Positions 1 to 6,395 of a stretch of DNA of 7,803 nucleotides are shown piece after piece. The DNA lies in NCBI GenBank assembly GCA_028823185.1, contig JAPKBY010000068.1, forward strand, positions 1 to 7,803, in the 5' to 3' direction. This DNA comes from Planctomycetota bacterium (GTDB taxonomy: Bacteria; Planctomycetota; UBA1135; GCA-002686595). The notes under the pieces are model-generated. The model made no database searches, was not told the DNA's origin, and saw only the letters and a program-made list of their open reading frames with translations. Every line of letters starts with the position of its first letter. The first letter of the stretch is position 1. Position numbers and translations under genes: made by a program.

Positions 1-677
1 ACGATTCCTTCGATCATTAACTCACGTAGGAGCGCCTCTTGTTTCGCTCGCACCTCTAGCTTTCCAGCCAGAGGCAGGAAGAGCATGTTGGCTAACATGG
101 CCCCATAGAGAGTTGTGAGAAGCGCAGTCGCCATCCCCTGCCCGATAGAGGTCGGGTCAGAGAGGTTTTGAAGCATTTGAACAAGGCCGACCAGCGTTCC
201 AATCATTCCGAAGGCTGGAGCGAAGGTGCCCATCTGATCGAGCATCTTTTTTCCAGCGGAGTGTCGCTGGCGTTGCCACTCTGCTTCAACGGTCATGATG
301 TCTCGAACTGTCTCAGCGTTAAAGCCGTCGATGACGAGCTGTGTTCCTTTGGCGAAGAACTTGTCTTGAACTTCATTCAATCGGTTCTCGAGCGCCAACA
401 AGCCTTCCTTGCGGGCTAAGTTCGCATACTCGACGATCCGCTGTATCTCCTGTGCGGGCGTGCTGATCTTGTGCAGAGCAGTGACTGCCATCACCTTTGA
501 AAGAGACCGAAGGTCTCCGAAAGGAAAATTCATCATCGTTACGGCGAAAGTTCCACCGATCACGATGGCGAATGATGGGTAGTGCACAAAGGATGAGATC
601 CCGCCTTTGCCCGTCGCCATAGCGAAGAGCACAAGCGTGAAGCCAAGCAGTGCACCGATGATTGTTGAGACGTCCAT
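1..677 (-). CDS. motA: Flagellar motor stator protein MotA (PomA-like), 3' end cut by window edge
   Basis: MotA is the inner-membrane stator subunit that, with MotB, conducts ions and pushes on FliG to turn the flagellum. The minus-strand frame opens with ATG at 677-675 and runs 225 residues to the left edge without a stop; the family is about 250-290 residues, so the C-terminal tail is missing. The N-terminus MDVSTIIGALLGF is a typical MotA start and forms the first membrane helix; a second lies at about residues 34-50. The cytoplasmic loop has RKEGLLALE (89-97), where R89 and E97 have the spacing of E. coli R90 and E98, which contact FliG. The third helix carries APAFGMIGTLVGLV with P154 (E. 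coli P173), and the fourth carries P202 (E. coli P222). The loop style resembles PomA/MotP rather than E. coli MotA, but the coupling ion cannot be judged from MotA alone. No Shine-Dalgarno sequence precedes the start. MotB probably follows outside the window. Confidence 0.97.
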   Translation of the reverse strand, partial: MDVSTIIGALLGFTLVLFAMATGKGGISSFVHYPSFAIVIGGTFAVTMMNFPFGDLRSLSKVMAVTALHKISTPAQEIQRIVEYANLARKEGLLALENRLNEVQDKFFAKGTQLVIDGFNAETVRDIMTVEAEWQRQRHSAGKKMLDQMGTFAPAFGMIGTLVGLVQMLQNLSDPTSIGQGMATALLTTLYGAMLANMLFLPLAGKLEVRAKQEALLRELMIEGI

Positions 678-685
678 GAGGTGAT
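678..685 (-). promoter_or_regulatory. motA start region without a Shine-Dalgarno sequence; anti-SD-like octamer abuts the ATG
   Basis: Read on the coding strand, the eight bases directly before the motA ATG are ATCACCTC. They match the conserved 3' end of 16S rRNA (GGATCACCTCC) instead of complementing it. No GGAG-like sequence occurs in the preceding 25 bases. The start itself is well supported by protein similarity. How ribosomes are recruited here is unknown, and the match may be chance. Confidence 0.35.
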
Positions 686-718
686 ATGTAGGGAGCGGAG
701 CAGGGTCCGATGGGTCAT

Positions 719-746
719 TTATCGACAGAATGCCTCTCTGGCTTGA
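719..746 (-). promoter_or_regulatory. Candidate sigma-28 (FliA) promoter for motA
   Basis: On the coding strand GTCGATAA (726 to 719) matches the FliA -10 consensus GCCGATAA at 7 of 8 positions. TCAA (746 to 743) matches three of four bases of the TAAA core of the -35 element. The gap is 16 bases, one more than the usual 15. Transcription would begin near 712 and give a leader of about 35 bases. The site lies in the only long intergenic gap, upstream of a motor gene, which is a late sigma-28 class in many bacteria. It is a sequence match only, and the -35 half is weak. Confidence 0.4.
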
Positions 747-761
747 ATAAGCAGAGCAGCG

Positions 762-794
762 AGGGGCAACTGGAAGTCATTGCCCCTAAAGGGG
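762..794 (-). other. Two mutually exclusive stem-loops between the MotE-like gene and motA
   Basis: AGGGGCAA (762-769) and TTGCCCCT (780-787) form a perfect 8-base-pair inverted repeat around a 10-base loop. The CCCC at 783-786 can instead pair with GGGG at 791-794, making a 4-base-pair hairpin, so the two structures compete. The element starts 5 bases after the stop of the upstream gene. No run of T follows on either strand, so it is not a canonical intrinsic terminator. It could be an mRNA end-protecting or processing structure, or a weak attenuator separating motA from the upstream operon. Confidence 0.45.
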
Positions 795-799
795 TTAGG

Positions 800-1501
800 T
801 TAGCCGTCCTGGGCTAAGCCTGCCTCCCACACCATTCGGGAGGCCTCAGGGCTCATTGAGCGCAGTATCTCTCCCGCTCGCTCAGGCTCTAGGACGTCTA
901 AGACATGGGCGGCGTCAGATGGGTCCATTCCGCTGAGCAACGCAGCCGCATGGCTCGCCTCTCCGTCGATGAGATAGGTCGACATGTCTGTGAGTCGCTC
1001 CGTGCGCTTTTGGTCTCGCACGCTCTCTTCGTGGTTTAGCTCTTCGGCGCGGGCTTGAAGCTCGAGGTGAAACTCATCCAGGCGAGAACGCAGGGCAAGC
1101 AGCTCATCAAAGCGCCCGCTCAATTCAATCTCTCGATCAGAGAGACTCTGCTCTTTGTTGCCGAGTGAGTCGCGCATGCTTCGCACTTGTTCCAGCTGTT
1201 GATAGAGCTCGGTCTTTAGGCTTCGAAGGGTCTCAGCTTGAACGCCAGTAGGAAGAACAAAAGCTCCCAAGACATCAGAGGCGCGCTGAGTTGAAACCTT
1301 GACGGGGTCGGGTGTCGGAGCGGGAGAGCTCACGATAGCTTTGGTTGGTGCGCCAGTTTCACGTTCCACGCCTAAGAGCTGCTCTGAAAGCGGAGCCTCT
1401 TTAAAAGGCACGCCCATGACGGCAAAGATCGTGAAGTATGTCGTAGCGAAGAGCGCAAAGGCGCTGGCGCCGAGGGCTAGATATTTGATGGGTTTCTTCA
1501 T
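800..1501 (-). CDS. MotE/YlxF-like membrane-anchored coiled-coil protein with MgtE-N-like C-terminal domain
   Basis: This 233-residue protein has a short positive N-terminus (MKKPIKY) and one membrane helix at about 7-29. A Pro/Thr-rich linker follows (about 50-70), then a long charged heptad-like coiled coil (about 88-172). The C-terminal segment (about 175-222) carries the DPSDAAHVLDVL and PERAGEIL repeats typical of MgtE N-terminal and FliG middle domains. This architecture is that of MotE-family proteins: rhizobial MotE is a periplasmic chaperone for the motor protein MotC, and Bacillus YlxF sits after fliJ. The positive N-terminus predicts that most of the chain lies outside the inner membrane. 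Its start overlaps the fliJ stop as ATGA, with a weak AAGAGA upstream. Lying between fliJ and motA, it probably helps stator or basal-body assembly. Family placement is fairly sure; the specific role is inference. It is not a magnesium transporter, since the channel domain is absent. Confidence 0.8.
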   Translation of the reverse strand: MKKPIKYLALGASAFALFATTYFTIFAVMGVPFKEAPLSEQLLGVERETGAPTKAIVSSPAPTPDPVKVSTQRASDVLGAFVLPTGVQAETLRSLKTELYQQLEQVRSMRDSLGNKEQSLSDREIELSGRFDELLALRSRLDEFHLELQARAEELNHEESVRDQKRTERLTDMSTYLIDGEASHAAALLSGMDPSDAAHVLDVLEPERAGEILRSMSPEASRMVWEAGLAQDG

Positions 1502-1983
1502 GATACGGATTCTCTTGCGGTCGGCATTTTGCTGACAGGTTTCCCATTCGCCGCAGCGCGGCTCATGGCGACTTCATCTAGTTCTCGAGAGAGCTCACGC
1601 TCGGTCTCGCGACGGTGTTCTGCTTTGTGAGACGCGCGTAAGCGCTCAAGGCCTTCCTCTTCACTGCGCAGGGCGATCCATTCTTTGCGCTTCCCTTCAA
1701 CCGCAGTGGCGGCCTCAGAAACGATTGATTTTGCAGTGTGAACGAGGCTGTCGAAGCGATCAGTGACTCTTTGGGCAGCCAAATAAGCTCCCGCGTTGCG
1801 ACCTGACTCCATCACGTGGCGAAGCTCTTCTCTGGCGGAATCTCTTCGTTCTAGTGAGCGCTGGTGTGATGACTCGGCGGCCGTGAGCTCTGAGAGCGCG
1901 GTGCCAAAGTCAGCCTTCGCAGCCCGCTCTTGGGCTGAGCGAACACGCTTCAAGCGCTCTAGTCGAAATTGAAAGGGCTTCAT
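1498..1983 (-). CDS. fliJ: Flagellar export chaperone/stalk protein FliJ
   Basis: FliJ is the small coiled-coil protein that sits in the centre of the FliI ATPase ring like the gamma subunit of F1 and links it to FlhA in the export gate. The product is 161 residues, close to the usual 140-150, and almost wholly charged helix. It begins MKPFQFRLERLKRVR, the typical FliJ opening. Near residues 112-140 it has ERLRASHKAEHRRE followed by ELDEVA, the conserved C-terminal coiled-coil signature. The last 20 residues look disordered. The start overlaps the fliI stop as ATGA, with GAGGG upstream as ribosome site, and the stop overlaps the start of the MotE-like gene. Sequence conservation in FliJ is low, so the call rests on position, length and coiled-coil pattern together. 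Confidence 0.93.
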   Translation of the reverse strand: MKPFQFRLERLKRVRSAQERAAKADFGTALSELTAAESSHQRSLERRDSAREELRHVMESGRNAGAYLAAQRVTDRFDSLVHTAKSIVSEAATAVEGKRKEWIALRSEEEGLERLRASHKAEHRRETERELSRELDEVAMSRAAANGKPVSKMPTARESVS

Positions 1984-3308
1984 GCTGAGCCCTCATCAAC
2001 CCCAGAGAGCAGCCGCATCACCTCGAGGCAGTCCGATGTGCTCGTGTGCTCTTCTCTGCCTTGTGCGGTCAGCTTTTCGAGCAAGGGGATGATTTCAATC
2101 GCCTTATCGAGCGCCGGATTGCTGCCTGGGCTGTATGCGCCGATCTCTACGAGATCGCGGCCTTCGGTCCAGGTAGCGATGATGGCCCTAAGTCGCGAAG
2201 CAGCTTCGAGGTGATCATCTGCGACGAGCTCCGGCATCAACCTTGAGAGGCTCGCCGGAATGTCAACTGCAGGGAAGTGTCCGCGCTCTGCGAGATCTCG
2301 AGAGAGGAAGATGTGCCCGTCAAGTAGGCCCCGGAGGCAGTCGGCAACGGGTTCATTGGGATCGTCCGCATCAAGCAAGACAGTAAGGAGTCCAGTAATG
2401 CTTCCGCGCTCAGTTCGGCCCATTCGTTCGACGAGGCGAGGTAGTGTGGCGAAGAAGCTGGGCGGATAGCCCCGAACCGTCGGAGGCTCACCAGCGGCTA
2501 AGCCAATCTCGCGAGAGGCTGTGGCGAATCGAGTGACAGAGTCCATAACAAAGAGGACGTTCTTGCCTTGGTCGCGGAAGTGCTCAGCGATTGTCATGGC
2601 AACAAATGGAGCCATCTGGCGTTCGATCGGGGAGCGATCGCTCGTCGCCGCAACCAGCACAGAGCGCTCTTTTCGATCATCACCAAGGGCATCTTCGATG
2701 AACGCGCGGACCTCTCGACCTCGCTCTCCGACAAGGCAGATGACGACGACATCGGCATCGGTGTTTCGGGTCACTTGTGAAAGCAGAGAGGACTTGCCCA
2801 CACCTGAACCAGCAAAGATCCCAAGACGCTGTCCGCGACCTAAGGTCGTGAACCCATCAATAGCTCGCACTCCGGTTTGGAGGGCTTCGGTGATAAGCGG
2901 GCGATCTAGAGGTGATGGAGCGTTGGCGTGGACAGGTCGTGAGTGCTCAGGAGAGAGAGCCGGGCCGCGATCTAATGGTGCGCCGAATCCGTCTAGTACA
3001 CGGCCAAGGAGTGAGTCTCCGACAGGCGCTTCAAAAGAGCAGCGAAGAGCCGTTACGCGCTGATCGGGGGCGATCCCACGCAGCTCACCATGAGGCATGA
3101 GGAGGGTGCGTCCGTCACGGAAGCCAACGACCTCAGCGTCAATTGCATCATCGCTCGTGCGGTGGATTCGACAGATCTCACCAAGCGCAGCAGGTACTCC
3201 GGCGGCTTCGACCATGACGCCGCTGACGACCTCTACGCGACCTTCATAGAGCGGTTTAACGGTCTCTTCCGCTAAGCGCAGCAAGGTGCTTGTTTCAACA
3301 TTACTCAT
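1980..3308 (-). CDS. fliI: Flagellum-specific export ATPase FliI
   Basis: FliI is the cytoplasmic hexameric ATPase of the flagellar type III export apparatus; with FliH and FliJ it delivers rod, hook and filament subunits to the export gate. At 442 residues it is full length. The N-terminal beta-barrel spans about 1-90. The catalytic domain contains the P-loop AGSGVGKSS (166-174, K172), GERGRE (194-199, with E195 at the position of the catalytic glutamate), the Walker B strand VLFVMDSVTR (251-260, D256) and YPPS (281-284), all intact, so it should be active. It is FliI rather than F1-beta or SctN by its place between fliH and fliJ. The start overlaps the fliH stop as ATGA with AGGTGA upstream; the stop overlaps fliJ as ATGA. 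Strong matches along the whole length make this call secure. Confidence 0.98.
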   Translation of the reverse strand: MSNVETSTLLRLAEETVKPLYEGRVEVVSGVMVEAAGVPAALGEICRIHRTSDDAIDAEVVGFRDGRTLLMPHGELRGIAPDQRVTALRCSFEAPVGDSLLGRVLDGFGAPLDRGPALSPEHSRPVHANAPSPLDRPLITEALQTGVRAIDGFTTLGRGQRLGIFAGSGVGKSSLLSQVTRNTDADVVVICLVGERGREVRAFIEDALGDDRKERSVLVAATSDRSPIERQMAPFVAMTIAEHFRDQGKNVLFVMDSVTRFATASREIGLAAGEPPTVRGYPPSFFATLPRLVERMGRTERGSITGLLTVLLDADDPNEPVADCLRGLLDGHIFLSRDLAERGHFPAVDIPASLSRLMPELVADDHLEAASRLRAIIATWTEGRDLVEIGAYSPGSNPALDKAIEIIPLLEKLTAQGREEHTSTSDCLEVMRLLSGVDEGSA

Positions 3309-3853
3309 CGCGTCACCTGACCTTTGAGGCGAGCGCTGATCGCCCGCAGGCTCTCATCGATGTCTCTTACGAGTACACCCTGACGAGTCTCAACCCGGAC
3401 AGAACCAGTGGAGACGCTCTCGTCTGCGACCACAACGGTCGCGGCTCTGAAGCTGATAGATTTCAGTCGTTCGGCGTCTCTCTCAGAGACACGAATGGTG
3501 GTCGTGGTGCGAGCATCGGGTGTAGCAGTGAGGACGTCTCTCACGATGGCTTCGATGTCATGGTGCTCGCTTGATAGCTCGCTACGAACCAGGCTGCGTG
3601 CGATTCCAAGTCCGAGCTCTACCGAAGCGCTCGTGAGATCAGAGAGGCATGATTTCCGGTCAAGCTCTAAGGCTTCGATCGCGCTAGAGAGCGTGCTTCC
3701 TAGCTCGGCGAGGGCCTCGGCGTGACCTTCAGCTCTCGCAGCTTCGATCTCAGATTCCCTAACTCCGTGGAGATAGCCCTTGAGGTCACCAGGTCTGACC
3801 TTGGCGTGCACTGCAGGCTGAGCGCCGACAGAGATGATGTGCTTGATGCTCAA
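3305..3853 (-). CDS. fliH: Flagellar assembly protein FliH, TTG start
   Basis: FliH dimers bind FliI, restrain its ATPase activity and tether it to the C-ring and export gate, acting like the peripheral stalk of ATP synthases. The product is 182 residues, shorter than Salmonella FliH (235), mainly in the N-terminal part. Residues about 31-70 form a charged helix with alanine/glycine spacing (AARAEGHAEALAE), as in the FliH stalk. The C-terminal domain carries GSVRVETRQGVLVRDIDESL (150-169), the conserved V/SctE-like motif. The start is TTG at 3853-3851, overlapping the fliG stop as TTGA and preceded 7-8 bases upstream by GGAGAGGAG, which supports this start. The stop overlaps fliI as ATGA. The protein contains no tryptophan, so it lacks equivalents of Salmonella W7 and W10, which anchor FliH to FliN and FlhA. 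Confidence 0.93.
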   Translation of the reverse strand: MSIKHIISVGAQPAVHAKVRPGDLKGYLHGVRESEIEAARAEGHAEALAELGSTLSSAIEALELDRKSCLSDLTSASVELGLGIARSLVRSELSSEHHDIEAIVRDVLTATPDARTTTTIRVSERDAERLKSISFRAATVVVADESVSTGSVRVETRQGVLVRDIDESLRAISARLKGQVTR

Positions 3854-4866
3854 GCTACTAGCTCCTCTCCGCCGCGTGAGGGCTTAAATTCGCCAGCGTC
3901 AATGAGCGCATGAACAGCGCGCATTATCTCTGCTCTGGCTCCAAGGACTTCGCTCATCGGGACCAACCCTGCGAGCTCTCTCTCTTCAGCGACCATCTCT
4001 TGAACACGGGAAGAGAGGTTTGAGAGGACGTTAACCTCAACCTCTGATGCGCACGCCTTGAGCGCGAGCGCCAAGGTGTGAGTGTCAACGGAGGCCAAGA
4101 TCTTCTGCATAGATCGTTTATCCACGTCGCCGAGATCGGCCCACGTGAACATGTTCTCTCTGATCTGTGCGGCCATCTCCTCGTCTTCTTTCTCAAGGTG
4201 CTCGAGGATTGAGCGCTCGATGTCCTGACGAGTGAAGTTGAGCATCTCTGCGATGGACTGCACGCGGGCAGGTCCGTCTGTGAGGTGAGTCTCCTCAAGT
4301 GATCCGACGCGCTCCTCGAGATGAGTGGCTAGGCTGGCGAGCGTTCCAGGTTGAATGGGCTCTAGATTGGCCATTCGTTGCACAATCTCTAGACCGCGCG
4401 TCTCGTCCATACGACCTAGGACCTCCGCCGCGACGGCAGGGGTCATGTGGGCGAGGGTGACGGCGACGATAGGGGGCGTCTCTTCAGAGAGAGCGGTCGC
4501 GATGCTAGCTGCAGAGGCGGTCTCGACCCTCGCGAAGGGACGCTCAGCGAGCCGTCTCCCTTCGATCTCTTGTGAAACTTCGGCACCTAATTGAGCTCCA
4601 AGCGCTTTGTTGAGGAGCTCGTTGAGAGCGTCAACAGGGGCGCAATCAACTCCTCGTCGGGTGTATAGATCGCGGGCCACCTCTCCATAGAGACGGTCGA
4701 CAGACTCTGGCTGAGAGAATGTAGGGTCGAGCTCTAGCATGGCCTTGGCCACGGCGGGGACGGCCTCCGGGTCGAGGCACGACATCAGCTCTGCTGCCTT
4801 GTCTTTGTCTAGGCTGAGGAGGAACGCAGCGACGCGTTGGTCACCTCGGAGATCTTGAGTGTTCAT
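3850..4866 (-). CDS. fliG: Flagellar motor switch protein FliG
   Basis: FliG forms the rotor ring that receives torque from MotA and sets rotation direction with FliM and FliN. The product has the normal length (338 residues) and three-domain layout: an N-domain that binds FliF (about 5-100), a middle armadillo-like domain (about 115-190) and a C-terminal torque domain (about 200-328). The best-conserved stretch is GDVDKRSMQKIL (246-257). In an ungapped by-eye alignment to E. coli FliG, K264 and R281 are kept (K270, R287), D288 and D289 become E294 and E295, and R297 becomes P303. The EHPQ motif of the middle domain reads ETPP (129-132). Its start overlaps the fliF stop as ATGA with no clear ribosome site, implying coupled translation, which suits the needed FliF-FliG stoichiometry. 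Its stop overlaps fliH. Identity is secure; a paralogue elsewhere in the genome cannot be excluded. Confidence 0.97.
   Translation of the reverse strand: MNTQDLRGDQRVAAFLLSLDKDKAAELMSCLDPEAVPAVAKAMLELDPTFSQPESVDRLYGEVARDLYTRRGVDCAPVDALNELLNKALGAQLGAEVSQEIEGRRLAERPFARVETASAASIATALSEETPPIVAVTLAHMTPAVAAEVLGRMDETRGLEIVQRMANLEPIQPGTLASLATHLEERVGSLEETHLTDGPARVQSIAEMLNFTRQDIERSILEHLEKEDEEMAAQIRENMFTWADLGDVDKRSMQKILASVDTHTLALALKACASEVEVNVLSNLSSRVQEMVAEERELAGLVPMSEVLGARAEIMRAVHALIDAGEFKPSRGGEELVA
3862..3870 (-). promoter_or_regulatory. Ribosome binding site that supports the TTG start of fliH
   Basis: GGAGAGGAG on the coding strand ends about 8 bases before the TTG at 3853-3851. It lies inside the last codons of fliG. 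There is no ATG or GTG at similar spacing in the fliH frame, and the TTG overlaps the fliG stop in the same 4-base manner as the neighbouring junctions. Together these favour TTG as the true start. Confidence 0.7.
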
Positions 4867-6395
4867 TGTTGGGTGCCCGCGGTTTGCGGCTGCTCAAGCA
4901 CCCAGCGAGATAGGATCGCGCTGACTTGCTTGGGGTCACTGTGGACGAGCTCTTCGACGGCCGCTCTCGCGACGAGCTCAGGATCTTGTGCGTCAGCGGC
5001 GCTGACGGCGTCATTGCTGAACACTTGTTCAATGGCTTTCTTTGATCCGCCTAGGCTGCGCAAGAGGACAAAGATAAAGGCGCAAGCGGCGAGCATCTCT
5101 AGGCCATTCTCCATGGCCCACGTCTTCCACGCGCTCGTCTCTGGAGTGACGGTTGCTACCGGGAGGGGGACTCCGCTCTCATCTCGCTCTAGTCCAGCAA
5201 AGCTGGTGGAGATCGAGTTCATGGTGTCGCCGCGCTCCTCGGAGAACCCGACAGCTGCGCGAACGCTCTGTGTGATGCTGGTGAGCTCTCCTGAGAGGCT
5301 CTCGTCTACAACGAGCGCGACGGATAGATGGGCTAGCTCAGGGGTAGTCTTTGAGGTGTATTGAAGAGTTGTGCCAATGTGCGCGGTGGTTCGTTTCTCT
5401 TCGAGAGAGTCGCTCTCGCCATTGCTGCCGTTGGCGCCGGTAGTAGAGGAGTTTGTCTCGACATTTGACGCAGTCCCAGCCGGTCCACCGACACCGCCCT
5501 CAGTGCTCGAACTCTTCTCTGTACGCTGATAATCAGTGTTCGTGACCTTGTTCTCCGGGTCGTATGTCTCTGTGAGACTCTCCGTCGTGTCATAGGTCCA
5601 GGTGGAGTCGATCATGGCGTAGGCGGTGCCTTCACCGAAGACTTGAGAGAGCATCCCGTTGATCTTGCTCTCGAGGTCGCCGTCATAGCGACGCTTCACG
5701 TCATAGGCGTCGTTAACACCGAAGCCGTCTTGGTCTTGTCCACCCCCATAAAGAAGGCGCCCGTTTTGGTCAGCGATGACAACTTGAGCGGTAGCGATGC
5801 CGAAGCGCCTGCTGACGAGGGCGGCTACGGTCTGGGCTTGAGCTCGGCCGAGCGCGTAGCCAGGAGTGAGCGTTAAGGTGACAGCGACCGTCCGGTCGTC
5901 TGTGCGGGCGAAAGCCCCACCCTTGCTAGAGGCCCCGACGTTTGCGTCTCGAACAAAATCAAGAGCGCGAAGCTGCTGCTCGCAGTCTTCCCACTCGCGC
6001 TTACGAGTGACTTGGTCACGCTCTCGCATCCCCATGAAGACAGAGCCTGAGCCAGTGCCGGTCAAGATGCCTCGCGTCGGAGGAGTCAAGGCACCAGCAG
6101 CATCGATCAAGCCTTGTGCGCTGAAGATGTCGCGCTCGTCCACTTCAACAGTGAACGGGCCCGGCAGCGGGCTGACTCGATATGACATCGCACCTTGCGC
6201 GAGGGCGCTCGTGCATGCTGCGCGCTGCGTTTCGTCAAGCCCAGAGATGAGCGGGACGAAGTTTGGGCGCGTAGCCGAGAAGGTCGTGAAACCGATCAGG
6301 CCGAACATTAAGAATGTGCTGGCCACCATGCTGACGCGAGCGCCAGGCGTGGATGAACGGAACGAGAGGATTAGTTTTTGGACTAGGTCTTTCAT
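4863..6395 (-). CDS. fliF: Flagellar MS-ring protein FliF
   Basis: FliF builds the MS ring in the inner membrane, the base on which rod, C-ring and export gate assemble. It has 510 residues (Salmonella 560). The first membrane helix lies at about 23-41. Ring-building motifs follow: RBM1 about 45-105 with the family-typical VPLISGLDETQ, RBM2 about 115-215, and RBM3/collar about 230-385, interrupted by a Ser/Thr/Gly/Asn-rich stretch at about 295-330. The second membrane helix lies at about 431-447. The C-terminal tail has DPKQVSAILSRWV (487-499), matching the FliG-binding helix. An in-frame TGA lies four codons before the ATG at 6395, so this start is the first possible one, although its ribosome site (AGGA, one base before ATG) is badly placed. 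The stop overlaps fliG as ATGA. Confidence 0.98.
   Translation of the reverse strand: MKDLVQKLILSFRSSTPGARVSMVASTFLMFGLIGFTTFSATRPNFVPLISGLDETQRAACTSALAQGAMSYRVSPLPGPFTVEVDERDIFSAQGLIDAAGALTPPTRGILTGTGSGSVFMGMRERDQVTRKREWEDCEQQLRALDFVRDANVGASSKGGAFARTDDRTVAVTLTLTPGYALGRAQAQTVAALVSRRFGIATAQVVIADQNGRLLYGGGQDQDGFGVNDAYDVKRRYDGDLESKINGMLSQVFGEGTAYAMIDSTWTYDTTESLTETYDPENKVTNTDYQRTEKSSSTEGGVGGPAGTASNVETNSSTTGANGSNGESDSLEEKRTTAHIGTTLQYTSKTTPELAHLSVALVVDESLSGELTSITQSVRAAVGFSEERGDTMNSISTSFAGLERDESGVPLPVATVTPETSAWKTWAMENGLEMLAACAFIFVLLRSLGGSKKAIEQVFSNDAVSAADAQDPELVARAAVEELVHSDPKQVSAILSRWVLEQPQTAGTQQ

Noticed and set aside
168..419. 83-codon plus-strand open frame at the left end
   Set aside because: Lies opposite motA, whose conserved residues (R89, E97, P154) show that the minus strand is the coding one.
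783..794. CCCCTAAAGGGG as an intrinsic terminator
   Set aside because: The stem is only 4 base pairs and no T run follows on either strand; kept only as part of a possible alternative structure.
800..1501. MgtE magnesium transporter gene
   Set aside because: Only the short MgtE-N-like repeat is present; there is no CBS domain or membrane channel domain, and the context is flagellar.
2632..2643. 12-base palindrome GAGCGATCGCTC containing the HIP1-like core GCGATCGC
   Set aside because: I noticed only this one copy, it is inside conserved fliI codons, and nothing else points to a cyanobacterial origin.
2521..3063. 180-codon open frame on the plus strand opposite fliI
   Set aside because: It lies wholly antisense to a full-length FliI with intact catalytic motifs, has a composition rich in Arg and Ser as expected for a shadow frame, and shows no recognisable domain.
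4837..5364. 175-codon plus-strand open frame opposite fliF and the fliG start
   Set aside because: Antisense shadow of conserved coding sequence; no ribosome site and no recognisable protein features.
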